A DNA stretch of 64,000 nucleotides from Helopsaltes ochotensis (lineage: Eukaryota > Chordata > Aves > Passeriformes > Locustellidae). Location: positions 4,754,914 to 4,818,913 of the forward strand of contig VXBM01000002.1 of NCBI GenBank assembly GCA_013400155.1, given 5' to 3'. The notes beneath the pieces are model-generated. The model worked only from the letters and a program-made list of their open reading frames with translations. It did not search any database and had not been told where the DNA came from. Positions 12,101 to 23,685 of the stretch are shown piece by piece (positions within the stretch are counted from its first letter, which is position 1; each line of letters starts with the position of its first letter). The translations under genes were made by a program, and so were the position numbers.

Positions 12101-14720
12101 GGTGGTGGGAAAGGCACTGGAGGAAAGAGAGAGTCTTGCAATTCCCCCCTGAATGTAAGTTCAGGTCCCTGTACCCATCTCCTTTTTTATTTTCAGGTTA
12201 AATAATTATCCCCACCCAAACACTCCTGTATTTCATGGCAGAAATNNNNNNNNNNNNNNNNNNNNNNNNNNNNNNNNNNNNNNNNNNNNNNNNNNNNNNN
12301 NNNNNNNNNNNNNNNNNNNNNNNNNNCCAGGGAGCTAAATCCAAGTCCCAAGCACAGGGTAGGGCTGGCAGCTGGGTGCAGTCCATGTGCTGAATCAGCT
12401 GTGGGCATGGCCAATGGTGCAGTTCTCCAAACAAAAGTATCCCTTGGTGCCATTGTCCCTCTGAACACGTGGGAACTGCCTGGGGGTGACCAGTTGTGGA
12501 CAATCACAAGAATCAGGAAAAATGTTTCCTTGGCAGGACTGTTACTCTAATCTGATGATTAGAGTCATCCTCTGCCCAAATTAAGGTGCAAATGAGACCA
12601 TATGCTGAAGTCAATAGTATGGATTTTGTGTCACAGTAAATATGAGGTAGACAAAGAGAGAAAAAAGGAAAGGGGGAGGAGAGAGAGTGAGAGATAGATT
12701 AAGTAAAAATATACGATCGCCCATGGAACCAGACAGTGTCCCACTGATCCTCTTCTTCTAGTCTTCTCAGTGGTGGGAGTCCCACGAAACTCAGACTCAA
12801 TGCCAGTTCAGGTTTAGGTGGGAACACCCTGGCCCCCTCCCTGCATTTTACACTTTGCAGCACAGTGGATCTGGTGTCTTTCTCTGGTGGAAGGGCTCAG
12901 ATCTCAGCGTTCTTTGGGGGTCTTTGATGGTTTATGACCCCTTCCAAGGCATGACCCTGCCTCTCACACCAGTGTTGAACCAGTTCTGCCTCCTCAGAAG
13001 GGGTGAAACAACGTCCCGTGTGAGCAGGACCTTCCCAGAAAGGGAGGGGGAGTTTTTCAGCTGAGCCAGTTGTGTAAGCCCATTAGCATGATAAAGAGAA
13101 TCACCCTGTCTCTCCAGGGTCTGCTTCTGATCAGCCTTCTGCCTGATCTGGCTGACACCCCAGAGCTTCTGGGGTGGTTCCTCTGTCCTATGTCAGAGGG
13201 TCTGCCAGCACACACCCCAAACCCCTCCTTCTCCCCTCGCAGGGGAAGGCCGGCCCCAGCAAAGCACCTGCTGCCTCTGCAAATGGCCAAATGTTTGAGC
13301 TATTAAACATTAATATTTCAGTCTCTCACAGGAACCTCCAGAGATTTCTACTCCAGTCCCACACCCAGAGCAGGGCTGATGCCAAAGCCATACCCGGGTG
13401 CTTGGGGGCTTCAGGAAATTCAATACCTAACATTCCCAGGTGTGGAGATCCCTCTTCACTGATGCAGTATCTGTCCCACAGCTGCACCTCTCAAGTCATT
13501 ACACAGTTGTTTGGGTTGTAAGGGGTTCATTAGCTCAGGCTGTCCAGCTATTTGCTGAAGCAAGGCCAGCTAGACCAGGTTGCCCAGGGCTTTATCGCTC
13601 CATTGCGATATGGAGAGGAGGCCCTGAGTAGACACTCCAAGCCTGATGTTTTCTGCTCAGTTTTGTGGTCCTTTTTGCAGGCTGGCCTTTTGCACATGGC
13701 TCATCTCCATCCTGCTCTTCTCCATGTCCATCCTGCTCTATGGTGGCCACATGCTTCTGCTCACAGCCACTCTGATCCTCTTGTCGCTGCTCCTCTTCTC
13801 CACCACAAGAAACACCCTGAAGTGCCCCATCCAGTTTGGCTCAGTGTCCTTGAGAACAGGTTATGGTGAATCCTTTTGGCTGTCTTTAGCAACAGGTGAG
13901 TGCTCAGCTTGCTTTTGGGGCTTTTCTTCTCCATCCCTACAGAGCTGATGCCCCAACAGCCCCTCGTCCCTTCTTTCTCCATGGCCGGTCACAGAAAATG
14001 AAAATTTTAGGTTAGAAGATTATAGATTGAAATTATCAAGGTTGGGGAGAAAAAGAGATGAGCAGTCAAGAGGTTTGAGTGTCTGAAGTTACCTGCTGGA
14101 TAGAGATTCCCTCTTCTTTTCAGGACCTGCTCCACTTCTGGGCAGCAATTGTTTCCTTTGATCAAACCAGAATTCTCCACGTTACAACATCCACCTCCAG
14201 GGAGACCAGCCCTTTCCCAGTAGCAGATGGTACCTAATTCCCCCTGGATACTCCTCTTTTTCAGCTAAGCAAGCCCAGGTCCTCCAGCCTTTCCCTGTGC
14301 ATGGTGGGCTCCAGCCCCAACTCTGCCCCAGCTCCGCCCCAGCTCCTTGACCTCTGGTACTGGGGAGCCCAAAGTGATGCCAGAATCGAGATGGGAAAGA
14401 TAAATCAACACCTGCTGGGTGATGCCACATGTCCCTGGTGTGCAGCAGGATGGAGCTGGGACCCAGCAGGACCCCTGCAGGGGTGTCCCTGTGTCTCTCT
14501 GTGCATTGCAGGGCTGCTGTGCCTGCTCCTGGGGCTGGGCATCGTCATTCTCAACTCCCTGCAGCCAGAGAAGCTGAAGCTCATCTTTGGCCTGGACAAG
14601 AGCAGCAAAGAGAAGATGTGGGACAAGTCCTGCCCACCAGCTGAGCCCAGCTGCTCTGCACAGGATGGGCTCATGGTGCCCCTCAGCGAGGTCTGCCACG
14701 TGACAGCCACCAAGCTCTGA
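9108..14720 (+). CDS. DUOXA1: dual oxidase maturation factor 1 (6 coding exons)
   Basis: DUOXA1 is a multi-pass ER membrane protein that binds DUOX and is needed for its folding, ER exit and surface activity. Coding exons are 9108-9254, 10124-10181, 10739-10873, 11008-11221, 13681-13895 and 14512-14720. All junctions are GT/AG, phases agree, and the product is 325 aa (human DUOXA1 is 343). It begins MTLWNGSYPFYPG, has a first membrane segment ending in the family motif ILPGIRG (residues about 42-48), an extracellular loop with N-glycosylation motifs (NTS, NVT, NET) in exons 3-4, and hydrophobic segments in exons 5-6. PFDTT near residue 20 favours DUOXA1. The start is fixed by an acceptor 8 nt upstream (exon begins 9100). 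Intron 4 (11222-13680) holds a CR1, the N gap and LTR-like sequence. Exons 3-4 are almost identical to those of DUOXA2. Confidence 0.95.
11373..11815 (-). repeat. CR1 LINE fragment in DUOXA1 intron 4
   Basis: The plus strand reads the reverse complement of CR1: 'gtttgggttggaaggg'-like start, 'accatgggcagggacatctt', 'cccaatatcccatttaactc' and 'cagagcaggggctccagcc'-type blocks in order. The same order recurs at 17494-18055 and 51490-52015. Confidence 0.85.
12246..12326. other. assembly gap (81 N)
   Basis: A run of 81 undetermined bases inside DUOXA1 intron 4. It does not touch a coding exon. Translations across it are meaningless. Confidence 1.
12500..13310. mobile_element. probable LTR/retroelement debris
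   Basis: Purine-rich 'gagagagagtgagagataga' and 'cacagtaaatatgaggtaga' blocks, with further unassigned sequence to 13310, resemble bird ERV LTR material as I remember it. No coding potential was recognised. Orientation and family are not resolved. Confidence 0.3.
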
Positions 14721-15501
14721 GGCAGGGCAAGGCCTGGAGATGCTGCTCCCAAATTCACCAAATCCATCAGGAGCCCAGGTGGGAAAAGACATGACAAGAA
14801 CCAAGTGATGAGAATACCCAGATGTGAAAAACTGCCTTAGAAAACAGTTTACTTTTAAAATTTTTTTTCTTTTCCTTTTCTGTGTTACTGCCCTCCCCCT
14901 TGGTCCATCCCAACAAACCCTGGGCCCTCCTCTGGGATACAGAGATTAAATCAGAACAAACTGGGGAGAAAGCAAGTACCTGCAGACTCATAGATATGAA
15001 CCGAAGGAGAAGTAGAGCCTACAACAGCCCCCTCAGCCTCAGAAAGTCTCCTTGCCCTTGGGTGCTCTTCCCATCAGCAGTCAGGACGTGCAGATGGAGC
15101 TGTGCTCCCCGGGGCGCCCTGTACCCAACACCTCTTCTTAGTCTGAGATGAAGAGCAGGATGGCAAAGAGGAACACAATTTAGTAGGGTGCTGGAGGTAC
15201 CAGACCAGGAGGGAGGGAAGGAGAGGAGGAGGTGGGAAAGGAGGTGCAACAGTGCCTGGGAGCAGCACCTCCATTTTGGGTTCCTCCTGCTCAGCTGTGG
15301 AAATGCTCGTGTCAGGGGCAAGAGACGTTGAAATTCTGCATATCCAAGGCAGCCAACCAATCCTGGCTGCTGGCAGCCAGCAGGACCCTTGCCCACACAG
15401 GCAGGGAGGGTGCACACTTCAGCTTTGCACCCCGTTACCTCTCTGAGGGTTTCACAACCTCTTCTTTCTGTTTTGTGCTCACTTATTTTCCCCTCTATCT
15501 C

Positions 15502-15507
15502 AATAAA
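15502..15507 (+). terminator. DUOXA1: poly(A) signal of DUOXA1
   Basis: AATAAA lies 0.78 kb after the DUOXA1 stop codon, giving a 3' UTR of about 14721-15525. No closer canonical signal was seen on this strand. Confidence 0.6.
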
Positions 15508-15525
15508 ATAAGTTTGACTTGCCCT

Positions 15526-17493
15526 TTCACTTGCCTGTTGATAAAGGTGTCCCTCTGAGGGCTGTTGCTGTGGCATGGCAGACACAGGGAAGGGATGAAG
15601 AAAAGGCAGAGCCTTTTTGGGGTCCTGAATGGGGCATGTAGTGGTGCCCAGCCAGTGCAGGGCAGTGAAGTCAACCCAGTGTGCCCTAAATAGGGCATTG
15701 GAATATCCCCAGCAAACAATCATGGGGGAATATGGGAGAACTTTAGTCCCTGGTGCACCCCTGAGCATGTGGGAGGTTTGATGGGAGCTCCCTCCAGCCC
15801 TGCAGAGAGGTTTGCAGAGGAACCACCATGGGCCAGGCCCTCTGGGAGGAGGAGCCCAGCCATGGCATCCTCTCCCATCCCATTCTGGTGGGAAGAGCCT
15901 CCAACAAGAACCTAGAGGACTCAACAGGGTTTGGAGCTGAACTCCTTCAGCTTGGAAGATCTCAGCCAGGATATTCCCAATGACACCAATCAGGAAAGGC
16001 TTTAGCCTACAGATGAAATAGATCCAAGGTGTAATAAACCCCTTTGGCTTAGTCAATTGAAATTCAGGCCTCATAAACCTTTCTCTGGTGTGCTCCAGCC
16101 TGGGGAGCAGGGCAGTGGCTGCCTGGCAGGTGCCATGGTGGCTGCAGTGAGTGACCACGGTCCTTGCAGAGCCTCAGGCTGTGCTCCCTGAGATGCTCAG
16201 GGTGTTTGTTCCATCGCTGGCACCGATTCCAGTTGGGTGCCTGATTCCCTGGACACTGAGGGTCAGAGTCCACCTGGGCCGAGAGCCACGGATTTAGTGG
16301 TGATTATTTTACCTCTTGTTGTCCAGCAACACCTCAGTCCAGCCAGGAAACTGAGCTGGGAGCTGTGGTGGAGGGAGGAGGTGGGAGCTGCAGGGGCTGC
16401 TCAACCACAGCTCCTCCAGGGCGAGTGAAGCTGCTCTGACCAACTGAGGCAAAATAATCACCCTCGAGCGATGCCCTGGGTGGTGCCAAGGGAAGAACCC
16501 TTCCACCTGCACACATCCTTGCAGGTGGCCAGTCCCCTCCAGGTGACACAGCCAGCCCCATCTGTCCTGACCTGCCACTGCAGGTGGCACTGGGGCGCTC
16601 TCTGCATCCCCCACCGTGTCACTGTCACAGCTCAGCTGGCCCCGTGCAAGCCCTGCTGCAGAAAGCCTGGCCATCCCCTGCTTGCTAGGAAGGAGACAAG
16701 GCACATAGAGATCTGGTGTCTTGGTGCTTCAAACAGATCACATTTGATTTAAGTTTTGTTTATTTGGGTTCATGCTCCGCTTTGTCTGCTACAAGAGGAC
16801 AAAGTTTTCGTTCTGGTGGGGATGCTCTTGGGCAGGAATCATGCCCTAAAGCAGGAGATGAGGCTGGAGAGAACCAGATGTGGTGGCCAAAAGGCTGGGA
16901 AACCCCATAGCCCTCCTGTGTCTCCAGGTTGTGGGATCTGTCCCGACCAGACCCAATAGTTTGTGTTTTGCTGTACCATCTTCCCATCGGTGCCTTCACA
17001 CCTCCTATGTCTGCATGCAAGAAATTCTCAAGGAAGGACCATCCTTTTCCTGAGGGAGTTTTGCTGGTTTAATCTTACAGCTTTTGCCCCAGCACTCAGC
17101 TAGTTAAAGTCCTTTTGGGGCTCTCCTAAATTCTTGAAACTCTGCTTGACAAAGTGTCTTAGTGGGTGACCTTGAAATGTGCCAACAAGACATTTGCCCC
17201 CATGGGAAGGATGCTGCTGCTGGGGGCTTGCCAGAAGTGACCTTCAGCTGTGCCCCATGGCCCCTTCTTAAGAAAACTCCTACATGTCCACAGCATTTCA
17301 AAGGAGAGGGGTTTTAGTAAAATTTTATTGAAAATAACTCCTGCGCAGAACAAACCACATTAGTGACACACAAGTATCATCTGACCGAAATAAGTAACTT
17401 ACACCAGGGACCTGAGGAAAAAAAAAGTAAAAATATTGAAATTATGTACTTTACAATTGATTGGAATGAAGGTGCTCAGGTTTCCAGCATTCA
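15526..17493. other. intergenic between convergent DUOXA1 and DUOXA2
   Basis: No exon of either neighbour is recognised. It contains most of a 379-codon minus-strand ORF (16158-15019) of unknown meaning, reported as a finding. A minus-strand AATAAA at 17329-17324 could be a distal poly(A) site for DUOXA2, but the CR1 at 17494-18055 lies between it and the gene. Confidence 0.45.
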
Positions 17494-18055
17494 AATATAG
17501 AATCCCAGAATAGTTGGGGTTGGAAGAAACCTTAAGGCTCATCTTGTTCCACCCCCCCACCATGGGCAGGGACACTTTCACTGTCCCAGGTTACTCCAAG
17601 CCCCATCCAACCTGGTCTGGAACACTTCAGGGATGGAGCAGCCACAGCTTCTCTGGGCAGCCTGTGCCAGGGTCTCACTACTCTCACAGGGACAAATCCC
17701 TTCCCAATATCCCATTTAACTCTGCCCTCTGGCAGCAGGAAGTTATTCCTCCTCATACCGTCACTCCAGGCCCTTGTCCCCTCCCTCTCCAGCCCTCCTG
17801 GAGCCCCTTCGGGCCCTGGAAGGGGCTCTGAGGTTTCCCCGGAGCCTTCTCTTCTCCAGGTGAACACACCCAGCTCTTCCAGAGCAGAGGGGCTCCAGCT
17901 CTCAGAGTATCTCCATGGCCTCCTCTGGACTCACTCCAGCAGCTCCATGCCCTTCTCTGGAGGCAGCTCTGCAGTTTGGGTCTCACCTGAGTGAGGCAGA
18001 GGGACAGATTCCCCTCCCTCCCCTGCTGCCCAGTCTAAGTGTGCTCCAGCTGGAC
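17494..18055 (-). repeat. CR1 LINE fragment
   Basis: The plus strand carries the reverse complement of a CR1 3' region: 'agaatcccagaatagttggg' followed by 'ccatgggcagggacactttc', 'cccaatatcccatttaactc' and later pyrimidine-rich CR1 blocks. It lies downstream of DUOXA2, in the same orientation as that gene. Confidence 0.85.
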
Positions 18056-18342
18056 AGGGATAACTTCATCCTTCCTTCTCCTTCCTTTCCTATGGCATCT
18101 TTTTGGCCCACACTAGGCTACAAGTTTTGTATAATAAAGGCCAAATTTGCAGGTGAAAATAATCACATCACCACATACCCCACAGCAAACTCCCTGGTAA
18201 ATTTACTCAGTCTTTGTTTCTGGAGCAGTTTTTTTTAAATTCCAGCTCCTGCAGCATTCAGCCTGCAGAAGCTGGATTCATGCCTGGCTTTCCTGGGTAC
18301 ACCTAAACTACAAAATGTCATGTTTGGGAAAGAAATGAGAAG

Positions 18343-18348
18343 GTTTAA
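18343..18348 (-). terminator. DUOXA2: possible variant poly(A) signal of DUOXA2
   Basis: The plus strand reads tttaat, that is ATTAAA on the minus strand, about 400 bp after the DUOXA2 stop. It is the nearest recognised hexamer before the CR1 insertion. Not confirmed by any other signal. Confidence 0.3.
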
Positions 18349-18744
18349 TCCCAGGCTTTTGGAGTGGCAGGTGCTGGCAGGAAGAAATGTCACCCATGAG
18401 CTGTTTCTCAGTTTCAGCGGGAACAGACCCCTGGAGAATCCCTGCACTGCACCGTGGCAGGGCGTGGAGCAGGAAGGGCATTCCTCCTGGACAGGGATGC
18501 CCAGGTGAGTGCGCAGCTCGAGTCTCTGGAGCTGTGAGCTGCTCTGAGCCTGCCAGCACAGCCTGCCCCTTCCAGAGGGCACCCTCAGGGAGACACAGTC
18601 TGTGAAGGTACCTGCAGCAAGGACCCATCCCAGTGTGGCCTTCAAAGGCAATCGGATGGGGAAATGTGTCTCTGGGGATATCACGAAGATTTGTTCTGCC
18701 CTTTTGGGTCCATCTTCAGGGAAAGAGAGAGTAAGGACTTTCTT

Positions 18745-21700
18745 CTAGATGCTGTGGATCTCAGAGGGCTGAGAAGGAGACAGGCCCTTGTTCACGAAAT
18801 GAGGGTTGATGAACAGCTCAGGCATTTCCTGGTACTCCTCTGCTTTGTCCTCACGGAGATCAAAGAAAGTTTTCAGCAGGTCCAAATTGAGGTAGTGCAT
18901 TGCCACAATGGTGATCCCAACCACAAAACAGAGCAAGCCTGGAAAAAAACATGCTCTCTGGTTGGGTTTCTGTCACTCCAGCAGTGTTCCCACCCCACAG
19001 CTCTCCTTGGATTGTCCCCTGCCAGAGGACAATGCCTTTGCTTATGGGAGGTGGCCTCCTATCGTATGAGCTGTTCTAAGCATCCTTCAAACCCAAGCAC
19101 AGGTCTGAAAACCCAGGCAAGTGATCCCAATGTACCTCAGGAACAATAAATGCCTCTATTGCCCTTGGGATGAGGATGGTGTTTCCTCCTTTCCTGTCCC
19201 TCTCCTCATCTCTGCCAGTATCTGCTTTGCCAAGTCACAGGCTGGGGCTCTGGGGAGCTGCACTTCCCACTTGGGAGGGAAGCACGGGGACTCTTGTACA
19301 TCCAGAGGGACACAGTGATGTCACCTGGGGCACCCAGATGTTCTTACCAATTGCTACCATGAGCCAGAAAGATGCCCCATAGGCCACGTGCAGGGTCCTG
19401 GTCCCAATCTGGATCAGGCACATCGGGGAGTTCCTCACGGTGGAAAACGAGAGCAGCGAGAAGATCATGAAGGCCCCTGTGACCAGGAGCATGTATCCTC
19501 CATAAATGAGGACAGGCATGGAGAACAGAATGTTGGAGATGATCCATGTGCAAAAGGCTACCCTGGAGGCAAGAGACCAACAGATGAGTGATGTGAGTGC
19601 CATGGATTGGGATGCCCTGTGTGAGGATTTCCAGGTGGATAGAGGAATCTGGGCTCCAAGTGCACTGTACGAAGTGGAGCAGCTCCATGGGCAGGCAGGA
19701 AGGATCCCCAGTCCCCACGCTGAGCAAGCACGCATGCAAAGCTCACACTGCTACATCCAGAAGGCAGAAGCACAGATTTTCTCTTTCCATTGTTCAGCCC
19801 ACAGACGGTACCAGCCTCAAGGAGGCTCTGGCAGCTCACTCAGTGTATCTGGACCATCCCAGTTACCTGCCCTTCCACGTATGGGGCAGCACAGACCCTG
19901 AGAGTAGCACCCAGGACTGACCAAGAGCAGGCAAAGGTCATTTGCAGTAGCTCTGCACTTGCTGAGGAGCTGGGCTACAGAGAAAGGCCTCAGCTATGGC
20001 CCAGGATCTCTTGTTCCATAGCATTGTCAGGTTTCTTCCTTAGTTTCTGTGTCCTTGCTATCAACACCAAGCAGGGAGAACAGCGCTGCAATTGATGGCC
20101 AACATGTGGTGGAAGGAACCATCTCCTGCCAGCTGGGTTCTGCTCTCCCCCAGCCCAAGTAGGCTCTCTGACCTTGCCAAAGAGTCAAGATCAACTCCAC
20201 CATAACAGCAGCAGCATCTTTTCCTCACCTGATCCCAGTCTTAGATACAAAATACACTCCCAGGTAGGGCTGGGAGAGATCTTCATGTGTCCATGGACCT
20301 CTCTATGCCACCAGGGACAGCAGCTTCAACTCCAGCCATTGGGATGGACTTCTGCCGTCATCACCACATCACAGCAAGGATGTGCACTGCACCATGTTCC
20401 TCTTTCCTGTGCCCAGCCCTGTGGAGTTGTCCAGCAGGGAGGACCAGGACATCCTCTCTGCTTATCCTGAAGTGTCTACAGTGCCTGACAGGGACCCCTC
20501 CACGCACACAGCTTCCCTCCTGGCAGGATGCAATCCCACCCATCCCAAAGGCCATGGGGAAAGGCAGCCAAGCCCTTCACATGCCTGCATCTCCCGTGCC
20601 TTGGCAGGCCAGGAGGGCTCACCGGGGCAGGAGGGCTCACCAGAGCATGGCTGAGGCGTAGTGGCCGGCGATGCGGTACTGCCTGTGCACGGCGCAGGGG
20701 CTCTGCGTGCTGAACTTCTCTGCCACGTAGAGAATGGGGCTGGGCAGCCCCTTCTCCAGCCCCTGGCTGTAGCTGCGGTCATAATCCGCCCCAAAGTTCC
20801 AGGGAAAGTGCTCGTTGTAGTTGATGGTCTCGTTGATCTGGTTCACTGGGTTTCCTGCGGGAGGGACGAGCTGAGGTCCTGCTGTGCCAGCAGCTGGGCA
20901 CTGCCAGCCAGGAGCGCGGGCACAGCAGGGTCCCAGGAGCCCCCAGACAGACCAAGGGCCCCTGGACCAAGAGCAGCTGCAGACCTCCTGGGGCCGTGGC
21001 CACTCCAGAGCTCCCCGTGGGGACATCAGACTCACCCCTGAGCGTGACGTTCACCCCTGCCAGGCCGATGTGCAGCCCGATGTCCGCGCTCACCTGGACG
21101 GGGCTGAAGGACTTGTAGGAGGTGTTTGCCTGCACCCAGCCAGTCTCCCAGTCCCCTGTGAACTGGACAACTGCCAGGAAAAATAAAGCTGGGGTTAAAG
21201 CAGGTCCGGTTTCAGGCTTTGCTGTGCTCAAGGGGAGAATCACAGGTGAGTGGCAGCATTCCCACCATGGCACTGGGAGGGAGTGTTAGGAGGGCAGGAA
21301 TGCTGACTCAGCCACCAGGACGTGCCCTAACCAGCTCCCACACCCTGCAGAGCTCAGGTCCTCCCCTTGCTAAGCATCCACTCCCTGGATCGGGGAGCAG
21401 CGGAGCTCAGATCCCCAGGGATGAACATCATGACCTGATTTCTCCTTGGACATCCTCTCCAGAACTTCCCTGCAAGCTCCTGACCATGGCAAGCACCACA
21501 CCAGCCAGGGACAGGGTTCAGAGATGAACCTATTTGTCAGCCACAGGAACAGGGGTGAGTCTCATTTCACATATCCAGCTCCCTAAATTGCACTGTTAAC
21601 GAATAGTAAAAGTCATTGTCAAAGAGAGACGGTGCAGAGGGGTGGGAAGTGTCATCACAGCTTGGACAGTCATTCCAGCTGGGAAAAAAAGAAAAATTTG

Positions 21701-23668
21701 AAGCTTTCCTGGTATATGTTTTTTGGAACAAGGTATCCTTTTCTGAAGCACTTCCACTTTGCAGTGGGCTTCATTTTCCAACAGCAAAAGTAAAGCCGGT
21801 GATTTGATATCACATTGAACAAAACCTTCCTGAGAAAATGTTCAGTTGCTGAGTCAACTTGTGAGGGCACTGATGCAGTGGGAGCTTCACAGGAATGTTT
21901 TTTGGCTGCAGGGGTGAGTGTTCCCTGCTGCTGCCAGCCAGAAACTCTGACGCTGGCTTCAGAACAATTTGTTCTCCCCGTGTGCCCAAGCAGAGCCCGA
22001 CCGCAGCCTTGTCACAAAGTGGCGCTGGATGGCTCTGCGGGCCTGAACTGGACATGGCTGTGGAATCAGCCCTGGCCTCCACCCCTCTGCCACCTCCAGC
22101 CTGGCACCAGTCCCCAGGTGGCTCTGATGGCATCTTCCAGAACCTGGACATGCCCAGGGTGGCAACCGCATGCTGGGATGGTTCATGTGTCCCGCAGCTG
22201 GTCCCAGTCTGGCTACCTACATCCAGTGCCTGGTCAAATCAGAGCTGAATCTTTTAGATTATCATTATTCCTCCCCTTCATCATCCCTCTCCGAGCAGTC
22301 CTGTAATCCTTGTCCTTCACAGCAGGAGGAATGCTTTGATTTAGGGTCAGGGCTGGTTTCTCTTGCCACCTGGAATCTTCTATCTCCTCAGTACAGCTTT
22401 TCTTACCCACCCTGTTGCCCTGTCTGAGTTGGAAATCCCACTGTATGGTTTCCACCATCAGTTGTTACAGGAGATTTCTGGTTTTTACTAAATTAAATCC
22501 TCTCCTTCCTCTCCTCCAACCTTGCTCCTTGGGAGGTCTTTACCCCACTGCTGCAGTCTCTGCCCAGCCTGTGTTTTATTCCAACCTGCTTCCTCCACAT
22601 CACTGCAAGGCTCCTCACAATCTCCAAGCATGCCTGGCTGCAGCCCCAGGCAGCACAAGAGGGCTCACATAGTGGGGGGAAATAATGGAAAATTGGTGAG
22701 GAGGACAGTAAACACAGTCAACCAATGCATAGCTGGGGCATAGAAAAACCCAGGAACCACTGTCTAGCCTTGTGTGTTTGAGCAGTGAAACATCTGGGTT
22801 CAGACAGCTCAGAAGCCCCTATTGAACAAGCTTGAGATCCAGCCTTGTTACAGGAAAGATCAAAGAACATCAGTGAACTGCACCTGCACCTGAAACACAG
22901 GTGAAAACAGCAGGTTTGGTGATCTTTTGGCAAGGATTGAGCTCAATGGTGCCGGTCACCTCCTTGTCTCTACCCAGTGAGATTTTTTTGGAGGGGGATT
23001 CCCTGGAGGGCGAGGTAATGAAAATAAATCTCGTCTTTGCATTTCATCCATGCATTCGTGGCTGTTCCTGCCCCCTGCCTGTGTCGGGTCACACACACAG
23101 TCAGAGGAACATGGGGCTGTGCAGCCTGACGGAGCTGGGGCTGTTTGAGTTATAGCAGAACTCCCAGAAAGTAACCACGGGCACCTCCAAGTGCCGTCGT
23201 AACAGGGAAGGGAAAACCGTTTTGGGGAGCACAGCGGTTGTGACCCCCAGCTCACATTTTCGAGACACAGGCCCTGCCCCAGGGTTTAATCCTGCCCGCA
23301 GACCCATCCCCGGGGGCTGCACAGCACTTACCAACAATCACCGCTCCCACAAAGAGGCTGAGGAGAACACGGAGGGTCCAGTACAACCTCTGCAGGGAGA
23401 TGGGGGGACATCAGGCAGGGAGGAACAGCCCTGGCTCTCCTCCTGCCTCACCCTAAACCCCCCGGGAAGGTCCCAGCATGCAGAACACGGGGAGCAGTTG
23501 CCCATCCCCAGGGTCACTCACCGCCCGTCCGCGGATGCCCGGGATGATGAGCAGGAAGCTGCAAGCCAGTGTCAGGAAGACCACGATGACTATGGTGGTG
23601 CTGATGTCAAACCCAGCAGCCTTCCTCTGCTGCGGGTAGAAGGGGTAGATGCCATCAAAGAGAGTCAT
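18745..23668 (-). CDS. DUOXA2: dual oxidase maturation factor 2 (6 coding exons)
   Basis: DUOXA2 is the ER-resident partner required for DUOX2 maturation and hydrogen peroxide release. Minus-strand coding exons are 23668-23522, 23389-23332, 21170-21036, 20854-20641, 19562-19348 and 18938-18745. The first five have exactly the lengths of the DUOXA1 exons (147, 58, 135, 214, 215 nt) and the last is 194 nt, giving 320 aa, the length of human DUOXA2. The N-terminus (MTLFDGIYPFYPQQRKAAGF) and the SFLLIIPGIRG motif favour DUOXA2 over DUOXA1. The glycosylated loop of exons 3-4 carries NTS, NVT and NET sites. The start is preceded by an acceptor, with the exon beginning at 23685, so a first non-coding exon lies upstream (see 26271-26310). 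The gene is tail to tail with DUOXA1 and head to head with the dual oxidase, as in mammals. Confidence 0.95.
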
Positions 23669-23685
23669 CCCGCACCTCCAGGAGC

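Noticed and set aside
12193..12507. ORFs crossing the N run
   Set aside because: The translation spans undetermined bases and has no meaning.
15252..15558. small plus-strand ORFs around the DUOXA1 poly(A) signal
   Set aside because: They lie within or just beyond the DUOXA1 3' UTR, are short and have no family signature.
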